A program made the translations under genes and the position numbers. A stretch of DNA of 64,000 bases, taken from Lophium mytilinum. Taxonomy: Eukaryota > Ascomycota > Dothideomycetes > Mytilinidiales > Mytilinidiaceae. Below are positions 12,240 through 23,836 of the stretch, piece by piece. Location: positions 2,294,001-2,358,000 of the forward strand of contig MU004183.1 in assembly GCA_010093605.1 (NCBI GenBank), read 5' to 3'. Under the pieces are notes generated by a model. That model had not been told where the DNA came from. It was given only the letters and a program-made list of their open reading frames with translations, and made no database searches. Position 1 is the first letter of the stretch; every line of letters begins with the position of its first letter.

Positions 12240-13060
12240 TAATCTTCATAGCTTCCCCAGTCCACGACCTCCGAGAAAATAAAACATTCGCTACATTGAC
12301 AGTTCGATATATCTTTCCATGGCTTTCGCTTCCTTTTGGTCAGTTAGCTACCTCCTAGCTAGGCCACTCCTGACGGTGGTGTCCAGCAAGCAAAAGTCAG
12401 ACCTGAGTAGGGATGGATATATGTATGTTCTCATCCACTTCTTCATGTCGTGGAAATTGGACTACCACTTGACTTATCAGCTAATTCTTAGCTAGGGATC
12501 TCCTGACGGTACTATTCAGCAAGCGGTAGTGGGGTCTGAGCAGTGGTATATCTATATGCCCGTCCTTCTATCGATACATTGAAAACCAGACTGTCTTTCG
12601 AGCCCTCAGCTGTTTGCCAGCTGGGCTGCTCCTGATGGTTATATCGAGTGAGAAAGACTAGATTGGGAGCGGTAGTATATCTATTTACTCATCCTTTCTT
12701 CATGCAATGGAGATTGAATTACTTTCTGCCTGGCTAGCTAATACTCAACTGGGCACCCCTGACGGTGGTGTTGAGCGAGCCAAATTAGACTGGGAGCTGT
12801 TCTACATATACGTGCTCGTTCTTGTGGAAACCAGACTTCCTTTTGGCCAGTCAGCTATCTCCTAGCTGGGCTACTCCTAACGATGGCGTCGAGCGAGCAA
12901 GATTGGAGTGGGAGTAGTGCTAAATCTACGTGCTCATGCTTTTCTTCGTACCGTGGAAGTCAGACTACATTTTAATTAGCCAGCTGAGTATTAGCCGGGG
13001 TTCTCCTGGCGGTGGTGTCGAGCGAGCAAGACCGGAGTAGAAGCAGTGTTATATTCGCGT
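12240..13060. repeat. degenerate tandem array, about 126-bp unit, six to seven copies
   Basis: A core of the form CTCCTGACGGTGGTGTCGAG recurs at about 12367, 12500, 12629, 12756, 12874 and 13003, with spacings of 133, 129, 127, 118 and 129 bases. Each core is preceded by a TCAGCTA..TAGCTGGG stretch. It is followed by AGCGAGCAAGA, then a T-rich segment (TATATCTA..GTGCTCAT..TTCTTC) and GTGGAAATCAGACTAC. Copies differ by many substitutions and small indels, so the array is old. A partial copy precedes the first core from about 12240. No copy has an open frame of interest. Confidence 0.8.
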
Positions 13061-13422
13061 ACGCAATCTCCGGCTGCGAATATAGAAGCACTCTGGACAG
13101 GTTACAATCACAATTGCTAGGTCTTCACCTCTTGTCCGAGAATATTCAGGCCATTCAGAGCGCTCCAGGCAGTACCTTACAGGCTCATGCTGAGCGCTTT
13201 ATCATTAGTGCAACTCACAACATCAAGATCTTTGCATCTCGTTTTATACCATCGTAAACCACCGGAGAACTTCATGCGGCGTCACCCAAGGGTAGGTCAT
13301 GCTCTTACGTTAGCTCCAACGTAGGACGTCAAAGGTTTTGTATCTCGTTGGCATCTACTTGAAATTGATAGAGAACTTCATGCATCGACATGCCTAACCC
13401 ACCTCATCGTCTTACCAGCGAG

Positions 13423-13790
13423 TCAATTTACAAAGTCAGCATAGGTAGTTCTCGTTCCAATATTCTCAGTCTATAAAAGGACCTCAAACGGTGGCCTCTG
13501 TAGCCCGTCTCATCATCTTACTGCCGCTTCAATTTACAGCCTCAAGACCTTTACATTGCGTTCAGAACCTTCCAAGGCTACTAGAGGGCCTCAGGCAGCG
13601 CCATACTGCGGCCACGTCTCAATTCTTAGACCGATGCGAAAACCCTCATATTCCGGTCCGAACCAGGAACTTTTGCGGCTACCGGAGGCTCTTCACCAGT
13701 GCTCTCTCCAGCCTAATTCAACAGCCTCTCAATTCACAGCCTCAGTCCCTTTACATGCCGCTCCGAATATCGTCGAGGCGACGCACGGGC
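13423..13790. repeat. second diverged repeat family, two to three copies
   Basis: A segment beginning TCAATTTACAGCCTCAAG and continuing through CCTTTACATTGCG at 13529 recurs from 13729 as TCAATTCACAGCCTCAG with CCTTTACATGCCG, about 200 bases on. A weaker copy starts near 13423. A different pair, built around GAGAACTTCATGC, lies just upstream near 13265 and 13373. Confidence 0.55.
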
Positions 13791-14018
13791 ACCTCGCGGG
13801 GGTTTTTAGTAGCGAGAAGGAGCAGATGAGATGTTGTCTGAGGGTTCCGCGCCCAATTTCGGTAAGAGACGACATGAAGAGGCTCTTGTGAACGTCAGTA
13901 GAGTATATAATCTTTGTGACACTGGAAAAGGAACACATACAAAACACTCTCTACACCTTTATAAGGCTTTAAGTGTCTTGAGAACTTTCTATAGAGCCAT
14001 AGGTATTTTTCTCTAATC

Positions 14019-15579
14019 TCATTCCATCCCAAGCCTATTCCTCGCCTCCGCAATCTCCTGGTCCGATGGCAAATCAACAATAAGCAAATAAAGCACATCC
14101 TGCCTCATAACCCTCTTGACTGCACCCAACGGCCCAGCACCCACAACCTCCTTGCCAACACCAGTCCCAAGCAGCCCTCCCTGGTCGCGTCTCCCGCCTC
14201 GACCTCCCCCAACCCCCAAAACCCCACCTTGACTGACAACATGATTTGGCGACTCATGCTGCTCCTCACCACTACGGCCCTTCCCACTCACAGCTCCCAC
14301 GACTTCTCCAACCAACGCCCCTAATCCTCCACCCCTCCCTCCAAGACCACCACTTCCAAACCCACCCCCTCCTCCCCTACTCGGCATCTTCATCTTCCCC
14401 TTACTAACCAACGCCAACAAATCCCCCGAACTCGCCGGATTCCCCGGATCACTATACACACTCGCAAACTTCGGCCGCTCCTGCACCGCCAACCTCGACT
14501 CCGGATTCGCATCGCCATACATCGCCTGCGCGCGCCTATCCTTATACTCATTAACAAACTCACTCCCCCGCTTCAGCTTATCCCTCTTCCTCTCCCCCAG
14601 CGACCCCGATGCCGCCAACGCGTGATCCAGCGCCGGGTACACCAACGGCGCGGCCTCGGGCATCTCGATCTCGCCATGCGTCTTCCCGCTCGCCATGCGC
14701 AGCTTACTCGCGATGCCGCTGCCGGCCGCGGAGGTGTAGCGTGCGATGGAGTCGTTGATGTTGACCTCGGCGGCCTCGACGGCGCGCGTGCTGTCCGGGG
14801 CGAAGCGCATGACCATACAGTAGAGGCCGCGCGGCATGAAGAGGGTCGTGTTGGCGGCGTCGAGGAAGGAGTTGCGGCGCGCGCGCGACTGGACGTCTTT
14901 GGCGATGCCGACGGCGACTTGGATCGCGGCTGTGGTGATCATGACGGTCAGGGAGGGGGCGAAGCCGGCGATGCCGGCGCCGAGTTGGATGATGTCGAGG
15001 ATGGGGGAGGCCTGAGTGTGTTAAGATACGTTCTAATATCGAGGAAGATGGATTGGGGGTACGAACTTTGCTGCCCTTTTCCCAGGCGTCGAGGAAGGAT
15101 AGGAAGGCGGCTTGGTCGATTCCTGTTTCTTGCAGGACGGGCGCGTAGGCTTTTACGAAGCCCCTCGCCTTGGCTCTCGGGCGTCGCTGTGGCAGAATGA
15201 CGGCGCAGGGTAATCTTTTCGTTAGATCAGGTGGCGGGAGTCGTGCTAAGGCTAATGCAAAGGCGTCGTTGGTCTCTTTCTGTGTTCGTTGCTCGCTTTC
15301 CGGATCTCCTTCTTCAGCGGCATCGTCAAGATCCCAGTCTTTCTCATCGTCGTCCTCGTGACGTTCGACGGGAATAGCGCCACCGCTAGCAATGAGGGTT
15401 TTGGCTTCGTCGGGAGGGAGTTCGGCATACACAGGTGGGTCGTCGCTCGGGGATTCAAAGGGAGAAGCGGCAGGAAAGTCAGAGGAGCCGGCTTCGCGGG
15501 CCTTCTTGTCTATGCGATATTGTTTGGCTTCAGCCGTCAGACCTATGCCGCGGCCAACGAGTTTAACGAGGATGGACAT
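14019..15579 (-). CDS. conserved fungal protein of unknown function
   Basis: Exons 15579-15067 and 15011-14019 give 501 aa; the donor is the weaker GTTCGT. The protein begins MSILVKLVGRGIGLTAEAK and has an acidic linker (DDDEKDWDLDDAAEEGD). It then has the block GFVKAYAPVLQETGIDQAAF, a hydrophobic stretch PILDIIQLGAGIAGFAPSL after the splice site, and later FMPRGLYCMVMRFAPD. I recall this layout from many Pezizomycotina proteins without a named function. The C-terminal third is glycine-rich and low in complexity, followed by a conserved-looking tail (DVLYLLIVDLPSDQEI). The hydrophobic middle suggests membrane association, but no clear multi-pass pattern is visible. Confidence 0.7.
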
Positions 15580-16617
15580 GGTGAGGATGAAGATAGAGAA
15601 GGGTTTGCGGGGTAATAGACGAAGCTGAGAATCAGGAAGCGAAGAAGATAGAGCGATAAACATAAGAAAAGGGAATAGGCTGCTCTTATATACCCACCCT
15701 TGACATGTATCTTCAGCCCCAGCATGCAGGTAGTCGCACTAATCTTCGCACGTATGGGGCTGTACACGCCAGCTCGTCGCAAGCATTGCCAACACCAGGC
15801 ATCACTATCTCCGATAGGTGGACACAACCAGGACAAACAGCAGTCCTCACCGAATCGAAATACTCGGGAGTTGAAGAACACTGGATCGGGGGCTTGAACA
15901 AAGCTTGTTGTGGCTTATACAGTTCAAGCTTACACGCGCTAAGCCGCATTCGGTAACCACGAAGTTGACGCTTGCGCGCGTTGGTTGATCCTTCGCAGGG
16001 GTCCACAGCTCCACAAAGTTAGGGCCGAAGAGCTCCCGACGTGGTGCATGAATACTGTTATGGTATCATCCTCCTATGAAAGGCGGGATGATGCGGAGAA
16101 GAGAACAAGGCATGATTGCCGTGACAGAGAACGCCAAACGATGCACATAAAAGGTTTTACGCGTCGGCTGGATCAGTCTCTCAAGTCTTTCGAGCATGGG
16201 ATTCTTTCTTCATTGAGTTCAAAATCGAGAAGAGCGAACTCTGCGCCAAGATTGTCTCAAACGGTTCTTTCAGCAAAATTTGCTGGGTGTCGTGCTAGCT
16301 CCATTGGGTAGCAAACTGGTATCTGAAATATCTCAGCGAGCTTTGTTGATGCGAGATGCAAATCTGGATTGTTTGTCGTTGAGTATCTTGTTGAAAGGCG
16401 AGAGTATACAAACACGCGGCAGTTGTTGTTTCTTAATATCAAAGAACTTGAGACAGTATGCATCGTGCGGTTTCCAGCAAGCCGACTGTCATATGACGCA
16501 GGCCTTCATTCGGAGCTCTGCGTTGTGCAGATCACTCATTCTCGTTTACCACAATAATTTCCCAAGTCTGATTGAACATTTCATCGCTTCCAAGGCTTCA
16601 TACCCGCCTCGTCTAAG
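15580..16617. other. divergent intergenic region
   Basis: This is about 1 kb between two divergently transcribed genes of unknown function. It must hold both promoters. No gene or repeat was found. Confidence 0.5.
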
Positions 16618-18080
16618 ATGACACCTACAAAGGCCCCCCTCCCAAAGAAGCAAGATGCCCCAAGCGGAAAGGTGCCCGGTGTCGATGCGCTCTTGCCGGA
16701 GAAACTAGGTCACAAAGTTAGCACAGTCCCCTCAAAGGACGAGCAAGTGGAGTCTAACCAAGGTGACGCGCTGCAGAAGACATCCGAGCCAAAGAGCGAC
16801 GAAGTCATGGAAGAAGATCTCTTTGAAAATGGAAGTGAAAAAAGCTCGGACGACAATGAGGACTCTCGCACCGAGTGCTCTGCTTGGGTAGAAACCGAAA
16901 ATGAAGCGAAGAGGACCCCGAACGAAGGACGCCAAACGAGAATTAGGAGCCGCCCTATCCGGGCGCCTCGTAGTCGCTCCCGGAGAGGCGAAACAAATGA
17001 CATACGGGAACGACGCGAGAAAGAAAAGAAATTACGAGCGATTGATGCCAAAGTATTACGCGATTGGGCAAAAAGAGATGCCAACAAGACTGATGTTTTG
17101 AGGGAAACTACACTCACGCCTGGAAATAACCTCTCTAAGATTGGAGAGCGGCCCCCAGGTCGAGCTCAGAAGTCAGCAGATGATGAAGCAGGTCTAGGGC
17201 ACGTATCTATCCGCGTCATAACGTGAAGCCCCTTTGCTGACAGCTTCCCAGATTCCTTGACACCTATGAACCTGAAGAAGTCCGACCACGACCAGTGAAG
17301 ACAACCAAGACTGCAAAGCCATCCGGAACTCAACCAAATGAGGACAAGAAAGATTCAGCACGCGAAGGAAATCGGAAAGGAAGTGCTACTACCGATAGGT
17401 AATGAGAGCTTCTGGCACGGTGCGATTGGCATATCAGCTGACAAGCTAGTAGACCTCAAGAGCACTGCAACGAAAAGGAAGCACCTCCAAACGCAACGAA
17501 GGTTCCCAGCGAGCAAAAGAGAGATCCAGACCCTCTATCTTATCTCGACCTCATCGAGCCAAGCATGGAGTGGCTAGGTGCTCTGTTCAACAGAGATCCC
17601 AGTGCGGCTAAGGGCATGCGCCTGGTGGTACTAGATATGGTGGAGAGGCTGAAGACACAAGAGAAGGGAAAAGCTGATGCGGACTCCGCGAGGATACGTG
17701 CGGAGCAGCAGGCGACAGCAGATTCAACGAAACGTGATCGAGGTGAACAACGCAGCCAGGATCAGCCTGAGTTTTCGACGGCAAGACCTCCAGAGACAGC
17801 ACCAGGTAGACGCGGAGCTGCATTCTCAAATACTGTGGCATTAAAGACCCTTGTACAGCCTGAAGGCATTATGAAGGGAAAAGGCAGAAAGCGCCAAAGC
17901 GATGGTGAAGAGTCGGGCAACGAAAGTCCAACGAAGAAGACTAAATGCCAGCCAAAGGCACCTGCGAAGGTATCAGAGAACAAAAAGAGCAACAAATGCA
18001 CTCCAGTCGCACAGCAGATCCAGCCTTCGGTGTTTGAAGTCAGCTCTGGGGAGAGTCTTAGCTCTGAAGAGTCCCCCTGA
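16618..18080 (+). CDS. charged low-complexity protein, unknown function
   Basis: I do not recognise this protein. The best model is 16618-17202, 17244-17398 and 17450-18080, giving 456 aa. The last acceptor could instead be at 17453, removing one codon. Intron 1 (41 nt, GTATCT...GACAG) is very short, so that junction is uncertain. The frames on both sides of each junction are clearly coding: they are rich in Lys, Glu, Arg and Ser. Stretches such as RSRPIRAPRSRSRRG and KGKGRKRQSDG look like nuclear localisation signals, and a block YLDLIEPSMEWLGALFN is the only hydrophobic part. A nuclear, largely disordered protein is the most that can be inferred. Confidence 0.5.
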
Positions 18081-18451
18081 GAGCGACCAAAGTATCTCTT
18101 GGATCATCGGGCGAGCTATTGAGCGGGAGAGAGTACGAATGTGGTATTTGTGCATGTATGAGTGGAACAATTAGAATCTTTTATGGATTCACGATGTAGT
18201 GGTACTAGTTGAAAGAGGAATGCAAAAACTAAAGTCCGTCATCGGCCTTGGTGTTGGGCTGACTATGCCTGTTCCAGCGAATGGCGGGGTTTTCGGGGAA
18301 AACTTCTGAGTGAGAAATTCCACGGACAAGCCAAGTCTCGGAGTCCACGCCTATATCAACCACCAACCTTCCCTCCTCTCTCCATCTTCTTCGCCAATTG
18401 ACCTCCACCCTCACGCCCACTCCTATACGCTCCTCTGCCTCCACCGCCATC
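18081..18451. other. SHMT gene promoter region
   Basis: This is 371 bases between a 3' end and the SHMT start. A pyrimidine-rich tract (about 18360-18450) lies just before the ATG, as is common in highly expressed fungal genes. No other feature is seen. Confidence 0.5.
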
Positions 18452-20025
18452 ATGACCTATGCTCTGCCCAAGTCCCACCAGGACGTGAGTCGCCTACTGC
18501 CCCGCCACCGAGAATACTTTGACTGACTCACTTTTGCAGCTCATGGAGAAGTCCTTGGTTGAGACTGACTCTGAAGTCGCTGAGATCATGGTATGGCTCC
18601 GCTTTAATCCTCAATTCAGGATGCATGAAGCTAACAGGCGCAGAAAAAAGAGATCCAGCGCCAACGCGAGTCCATCCTCCTCATCGCCTCCGAAAATGTC
18701 ACCTCCCGCGCCGTTTTCGATGCCCTCGGATCGCCCATGTCTAACAAATACTCGGAGGGATACCCCGGTGCCCGGTACTATGGCGGAAACGAGAACATCG
18801 ATGCCATTGAGCTGCTGTGCCAGGCGCGTGCTCTCAAGACATTCGGACTAGACTCTGAGAAATGGGGCGTCAACGTGCAGACACTGAGCGGCAGCCCGGC
18901 CAACCTGCAGGTGTACCAAGCTATTATGAGGCCTCATGAGAGACTCATGGGCTTGGACTTGCCCCATGGTGGCCATTTGAGCCACGGCTACCAGACTCCC
19001 GCCAGAAAGTACGTCTAGTCAAGTTTTGCGGCGTAAATTTCTGCTAACAAGCTTCACTCAGGATCTCCGCCGTCTCCACTTACTTCGAGAGCTTCCCCTA
19101 CCGCTGCGACATCAAGACCGGTCTCATTGACTATGACCGTCTAGAAGAGAACGCGCTGATGTACCGCCCCAAGGTCCTTGTTGCCGGGACCTCCGCCTAC
19201 TGCCGCGAAATCGACTACAAGCGCATGCGGGAAATCGCTGACAAGGTCGGCTGCTACCTGATGATGGATATGGCTCATATCTCCGGCCTCGTCGCCGCCG
19301 GTGTGAATACCTCGCCCTTCCCATACTGCGATATCGTGACCACTACGACTCATAAGTCGCTCCGTGGGCCCCGCGGCGCCATGATCTTCTTCCGCAAGGG
19401 GGTGCGCAAGACGGACGCGAAGACCGGAAAGGAGACCCTCTACGATCTCGAGGGCCCGATCAACTTCTCCGTCTTCCCCGGCCACCAGGGCGGACCCCAC
19501 AACCACACCATCACCGCGCTCGCCGTGGCGCTAAAGCAGGCGCAGACAAACGAGTTCAAGCTGTACCAGGAGCAGGTCATTAAGAACGCGAAGCAGCTTG
19601 AGGTATCGCTCAAGGAGCTCGGGTATAAGCTCGTGACCGATGGCACAGACAACCACATGGTGCTGCTAGACCTGAAGCCGCAGTCGCTCGACGGTGCGCG
19701 CGTTGAGGCTGTGCTTGAGCAAGTCAACATCGCCTGCAACAAGAACACGACCCCTGGCGACAAGTCTGCGCTGACCCCCATGGGCATCCGCATCGGCGCA
19801 CCCGCCATGACCAGCCGTGGGCTCGGCGAGGAGGACTTCAAGAAGATCAGCCAGTACATTGATACGTGCATCAAGATGTGCATCGATATCCAGAGCAAGC
19901 TGCCCAAGGAGGCGAACAAGCTTAAGGACTTCAAGGCCAAGGTAGCCAGCGGCGGAGTTGATGAAATCAACAGCCTAAAGAAGGAGATCGCGGCGTGGGC
20001 TGTCACGTTCCCGCTCCCCGTATAA
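18452..20025 (+). CDS. shm2: serine hydroxymethyltransferase, cytosolic
   Basis: Exons 18452-18484, 18540-18590, 18644-19008 and 19062-20025 give 470 aa, the normal family length. The enzyme is PLP-dependent and moves one carbon from serine to tetrahydrofolate, producing glycine and methylene-THF. Visible marks are [25 protein letters not shown], the substrate-loop segment [10 protein letters not shown], and the PLP lysine in [13 protein letters not shown] (about Lys248). There is no N-terminal targeting sequence: the protein starts [11 protein letters not shown] and goes straight into [13 protein letters not shown]. It is therefore taken as the cytosolic isoform. Two very short 5' exons are typical of fungal SHMT genes. 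It is unlikely to belong to the accessory cluster that begins 1.1 kb downstream. Confidence 0.97.
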
Positions 20026-21126
20026 ATGTTTTCTTCTTGTCTATAATATCTTCTCAACATTAGTCTAGGGTGTTCTTTTTTCTGCAACTCGGTCCGCGAC
20101 GGCGTTTTCAACGGGTGGGGTGGGGTGGGAGGTGTGGATGGTTCAACAAAAGTTGGCATTTTCAACATGCTCGCGGTTCTCGTTTCTCCTTCGGTGTCCA
20201 TTGAACATAGGTGGTACAGTCTGCGGAGAAGACGGCGTTGACAGCTATGGTGGTAGCCCTTTCTCCTCTCAACTAGAATCTCGGTACAGGATTCGGGTAT
20301 CGTTGCTGTTTAACCAGCGAGACAATTACTTAACTTAACATCAATGTTAAATGAGACGCGCGAGCAGGCGTCTGATAGCGCGAAATTTGGTATGACTTAC
20401 TAGTCAATTGGCAGGGTACTCTATAGAATGGTGTCTCGAGACTGAAACAATCCGAATTAATTTTGAGTCACGATCTTAGTTCGGCCATCGGGCGCGATCT
20501 ATGTCTAGATGGGCGCATCCATCTGTCAATCTTCCAGGACGTTTTGAAGCTATTTGTAATGCTCTCGAGCCTCAATTTAGCATCGCCGCTAGTCCCCTTT
20601 CAGTTACAGAGAAACATGACTAAATAAATGTCTCGCGTCGCGCAGCAAAACCACTCGCGCCGCTCTTTCTTCTCCCACTACTCTCTATCCTGCTAGCTGT
20701 TCCGTCGTATCATCGCCCTTACGCTGCTCGCCGTACGTTAGACTGACCTGGCACCACCATGCCAGTGCGGGGACCTGACGCGCCAAAAATTATACGCCGT
20801 TTTGTACTGCAGAAGAGCTAGCCAGCGATGGAGGATGCTCAAGATCATCCGATTCCACGCAGAACCGCGCGCCACAGCTTCCGCGAAGCATCCTGCTAAA
20901 ACTTTGGCCGAGCTTCCGTTTTACCTGCATCACGTCTCGAACACCTAGCGTAATCATTGCTGCGGAGAGACTTTGTACTATGCGGCAGCTCCGCGCGTGA
21001 AATTCGTAGATGCTGAAGTTAGTCCGGCGATAGATGCACAGCAAAGGCATGGACTCGTAAATGTCGCAACTAACATTCGTCAAATACTAGAGGACGCAGC
21101 AAGACGAATCTGCAGCACATTGCAAT
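20026..21126. other. boundary between housekeeping block and accessory cluster
   Basis: This is 1.1 kb without a supported gene. It holds the SHMT 3' region and the promoter of the first P450. No transposon or repeat was recognised at this apparent left edge of the cluster. Confidence 0.5.
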
Positions 21127-23088
21127 ATGGCTTCAATAATCTACCTATTCGTTGCGCTTTCTATTGTCTATGTCGTCTATAGACTACTTCAGGTCGGCAA
21201 GCGTGACCCCCGGATGCCCAAAGGTCCCCCTACGCTGCCGATTATAGGCAACTTTCATCAAATTCCGTCTACGGGGATGTATCGACAGTGCGTGGGCCTT
21301 TCGCCTTTTGAGGACATGCCAAATTGACGACACGTAGATTTCGAGAATGGGCCAAAGAATACGGTACAGTCTTCTCGCTCAAGTTCGGTCCTTCGAATAT
21401 TGTCGTGCTGTGCGACCGAGAAGCAATTCACGAGCTTCTCGACAAGAAGGGAAGCATCTACTCAGACAGGCCAAAGACGTATGTAGGCGATTTGTTGACA
21501 AGAGGGGATCATATTGCGATTTCTCAGGCGGACGGGTTGTGGAGAGAGAAGCGCAAAGTCATTGCACACAATTTCTCTCCAAAGATGCTTGACGAAAAGC
21601 ACTACAGGGTCCAGGAAGCCGAGTAAGTTACCTAGATTAGTCTAGTACGAATGCTCGGTTTGCATCTTAACAGGTCGCTAGAGGAATCGTCCTAATGAAT
21701 GACTTACTACGAGATCCTGATGGTTTCTTCAACCACATTCGCCGCTATACTGCTTCAGTTGCCGCGACGCTGGTGTTTGGCCAACGAGGCGCGACGTTCA
21801 AATCATTCTGGGCTCACGCAAGTTCACAAAATCTTTGCTGAGAACTAGCTGACCAGAAACTTAGGGTGTCTTCGACGTTATGGAAAGGGTAAGCCCAATC
21901 TATACACAAAACTAGCACCGCTAAACCGTGATATAGTGGACTGAAACTATGGAACCTGGCGCCACGCCTCCCGTTGATGAATTCACATTTCTTAAGTTTG
22001 TCCCAAAGCGATTTGCGCTTTGGAAGCGGCGTGCACTCAGAGCTGGAGACACCATGGACGCCGTCTGGACCAAGGCCAGACAGATTATCGACACTCGGAG
22101 AGAACAAGGCGAGAAGCGGGATTGTATCGCTGATCGTCTCATAGATGAGTACACCGAGAAAGGCTTTCCAATGTCTCAACATGCATTCAACAACCTGATT
22201 GGTGAACTGGTCGAAGGCGGAGCGGATACAACAGCTGCCCAGCTACTTACAATGGTCTTGGCTCTGGCAAAAAATCCGTGGGTCCAGAAGAAGGCGAGAG
22301 CTGAAATCGACCCTATCTGTGGCACTTCAAGATCTCCACGGTGGGGCGAAGACTTCCAGGAGCTGCCCTACATCAACGCAGTCATCAAAGAGGGCATGAG
22401 ATGGAGGCCAGTGTACGTGCTCGAACTCTTTCCAGTCGAATTCAACCATGCTAAATGATAGATAAAGGGCTGTGACAGCACTGCCGCACCGAGTCAGACA
22501 AGGTAAACATGCTCTGGGAGGCAGAACTGGTCGCAGACGAAGTTAACCATCTTGACCAGACGACTTTTACAAGGGAATGCTAATTCCCAAGGACACAACG
22601 ATTTTTATCCCCACCTGGGCGATTCATCACAATCCCGAGTTCTACGAAGACGACGAAGCGTTCAACCCAGACCGGTTCCTGGGCTACCCAAAACTAGCCA
22701 GCGAATACGCAGGCAGCGCGAACTGGAAAGGCCGAGATAGGTTCACCGCACCTCACGCTTAGGACTAACGCTAACTCATGTCAGCGACATACATCACTAC
22801 GGCTACGGAGCTGGTCGCAGAGTCTGTCCTGGAATGCATCTTGCCGAGCGCAACATGTGGCGCATCACTTCCAAGCTGCTTTGGGCGTTTGACATCTCCG
22901 AGCCGATTGATCCCGTCACCGGCAAGACTGTGACGTTGGATCCAGACGCTTACAATTCGGGCATTACTCAGGCCCCTTTGCCATTCAAAGTGCGGATAGT
23001 GCCACGCAGCAAGGAGCATGCCGCCGCTTTGCAGCAGGAACTGAAGTCGGCGTTGGACTTCTTGGCACCGTTTTCTTCGAAGGAGTGA
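21127..23088 (+). CDS. cytochrome P450 (CYP619-like), first copy
   Basis: Eight exons (21127-21287, 21338-21622, 21682-21817, 21865-21888, 21937-22412, 22468-22502, 22560-22740, 22785-23088) close exactly to 533 aa. An N-terminal anchor (IIYLFVALSIVYVVYRLL) leads to the proline hinge PKGPPTLPIIGN. The I-helix is VEGGADTT, the ExxR motif EGMR, the PERF-like motif FNPDRF, and the haem loop YGYGAGRRVCPG (Tyr in place of the usual first Phe). The HYGYGAGRR and EYAGS segments resemble what I remember of the CYP619 family, which includes the patulin-pathway hydroxylases PatH and PatI acting on m-cresol and m-hydroxybenzyl alcohol. That assignment needs a search. The intron after exon 3 uses a GC donor (GCAAGT). 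Exon 3 is taken to start at 21682, after a CTAG acceptor, since the nearer CAG breaks the frame. Confidence 0.88.
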
Positions 23089-23836
23089 GCGGCCATTCTC
23101 CGATTAGCGGTTCAAGGGTGCTTGCACAAGAATGAGCTTTCAATTTTCTCTCTGGTATAGTCTATCTCAACCTGTGACCAAGTGAGGCAGTTTGTCCCTG
23201 AAAGATTTCTTGATGGTTGAAATAGTGGGTTCATCTTACCTGAAGCCACGATTTCTTGTCGCTCCTGTGAATACATTTCAGTTCGAATAAGCTATCATCT
23301 CTTGGCAATGATTTGATAAGCCTCGGTGGTCCAGCAATTCAATGAACCGATGTCGGCTGCCTGCAGCACGTGAAGGTATTGTATTTGTAGGTTGCGTAGG
23401 ATCGACACGTCTAACCGCTGAGTTACGGTATGACAGCCCGACACTGGAGAGCCTGCTCGCTAGGCAATGTGATTGTGAGAGTGGATCATACCCAGTTACG
23501 CCAGGCCAAGAGGTTTCGAATTCAGCGCACGATGTCTTGCGGAGTAAAGACTTGATAGGGGAGACAATCCTGGGACATTATGCTGGCAGGCAAGCCTACG
23601 TTCGTCCATAGACCATGAGAGTCGCTGCTCTTGCTGCCAGTCACACAGTGCACCCACGAAATGTTTCATCTTTCAATGTGGTACTTAAATATTATTGTGC
23701 TCTCAGGATTAAGCTGTCAATACGCACAAAGCATGTTTTGCCGCTATGAATAGGCCTCCCAGCTTGTTCTCATAATCAGGGGGACATATCGGAGAGATTT
23801 CTCTCAGTCGCAAGGTATACGATCCAAGACAAAGGA
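23089..23836. other. convergent intergenic region
   Basis: This is 748 bases between the converging P450 and transporter genes. No gene or repeat is seen. Confidence 0.5.

Larger units (their letters stand above)
11528..14018. other. 2.5-kb intergenic region rich in decayed repeats
   Basis: This includes the RING gene promoter. It contains a degenerate tandem array (about 12240-13060) and a second diverged repeat family (about 13423-13790). I found no protein-coding model. The downstream neighbour on the same strand ends at 14019. Confidence 0.6.
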
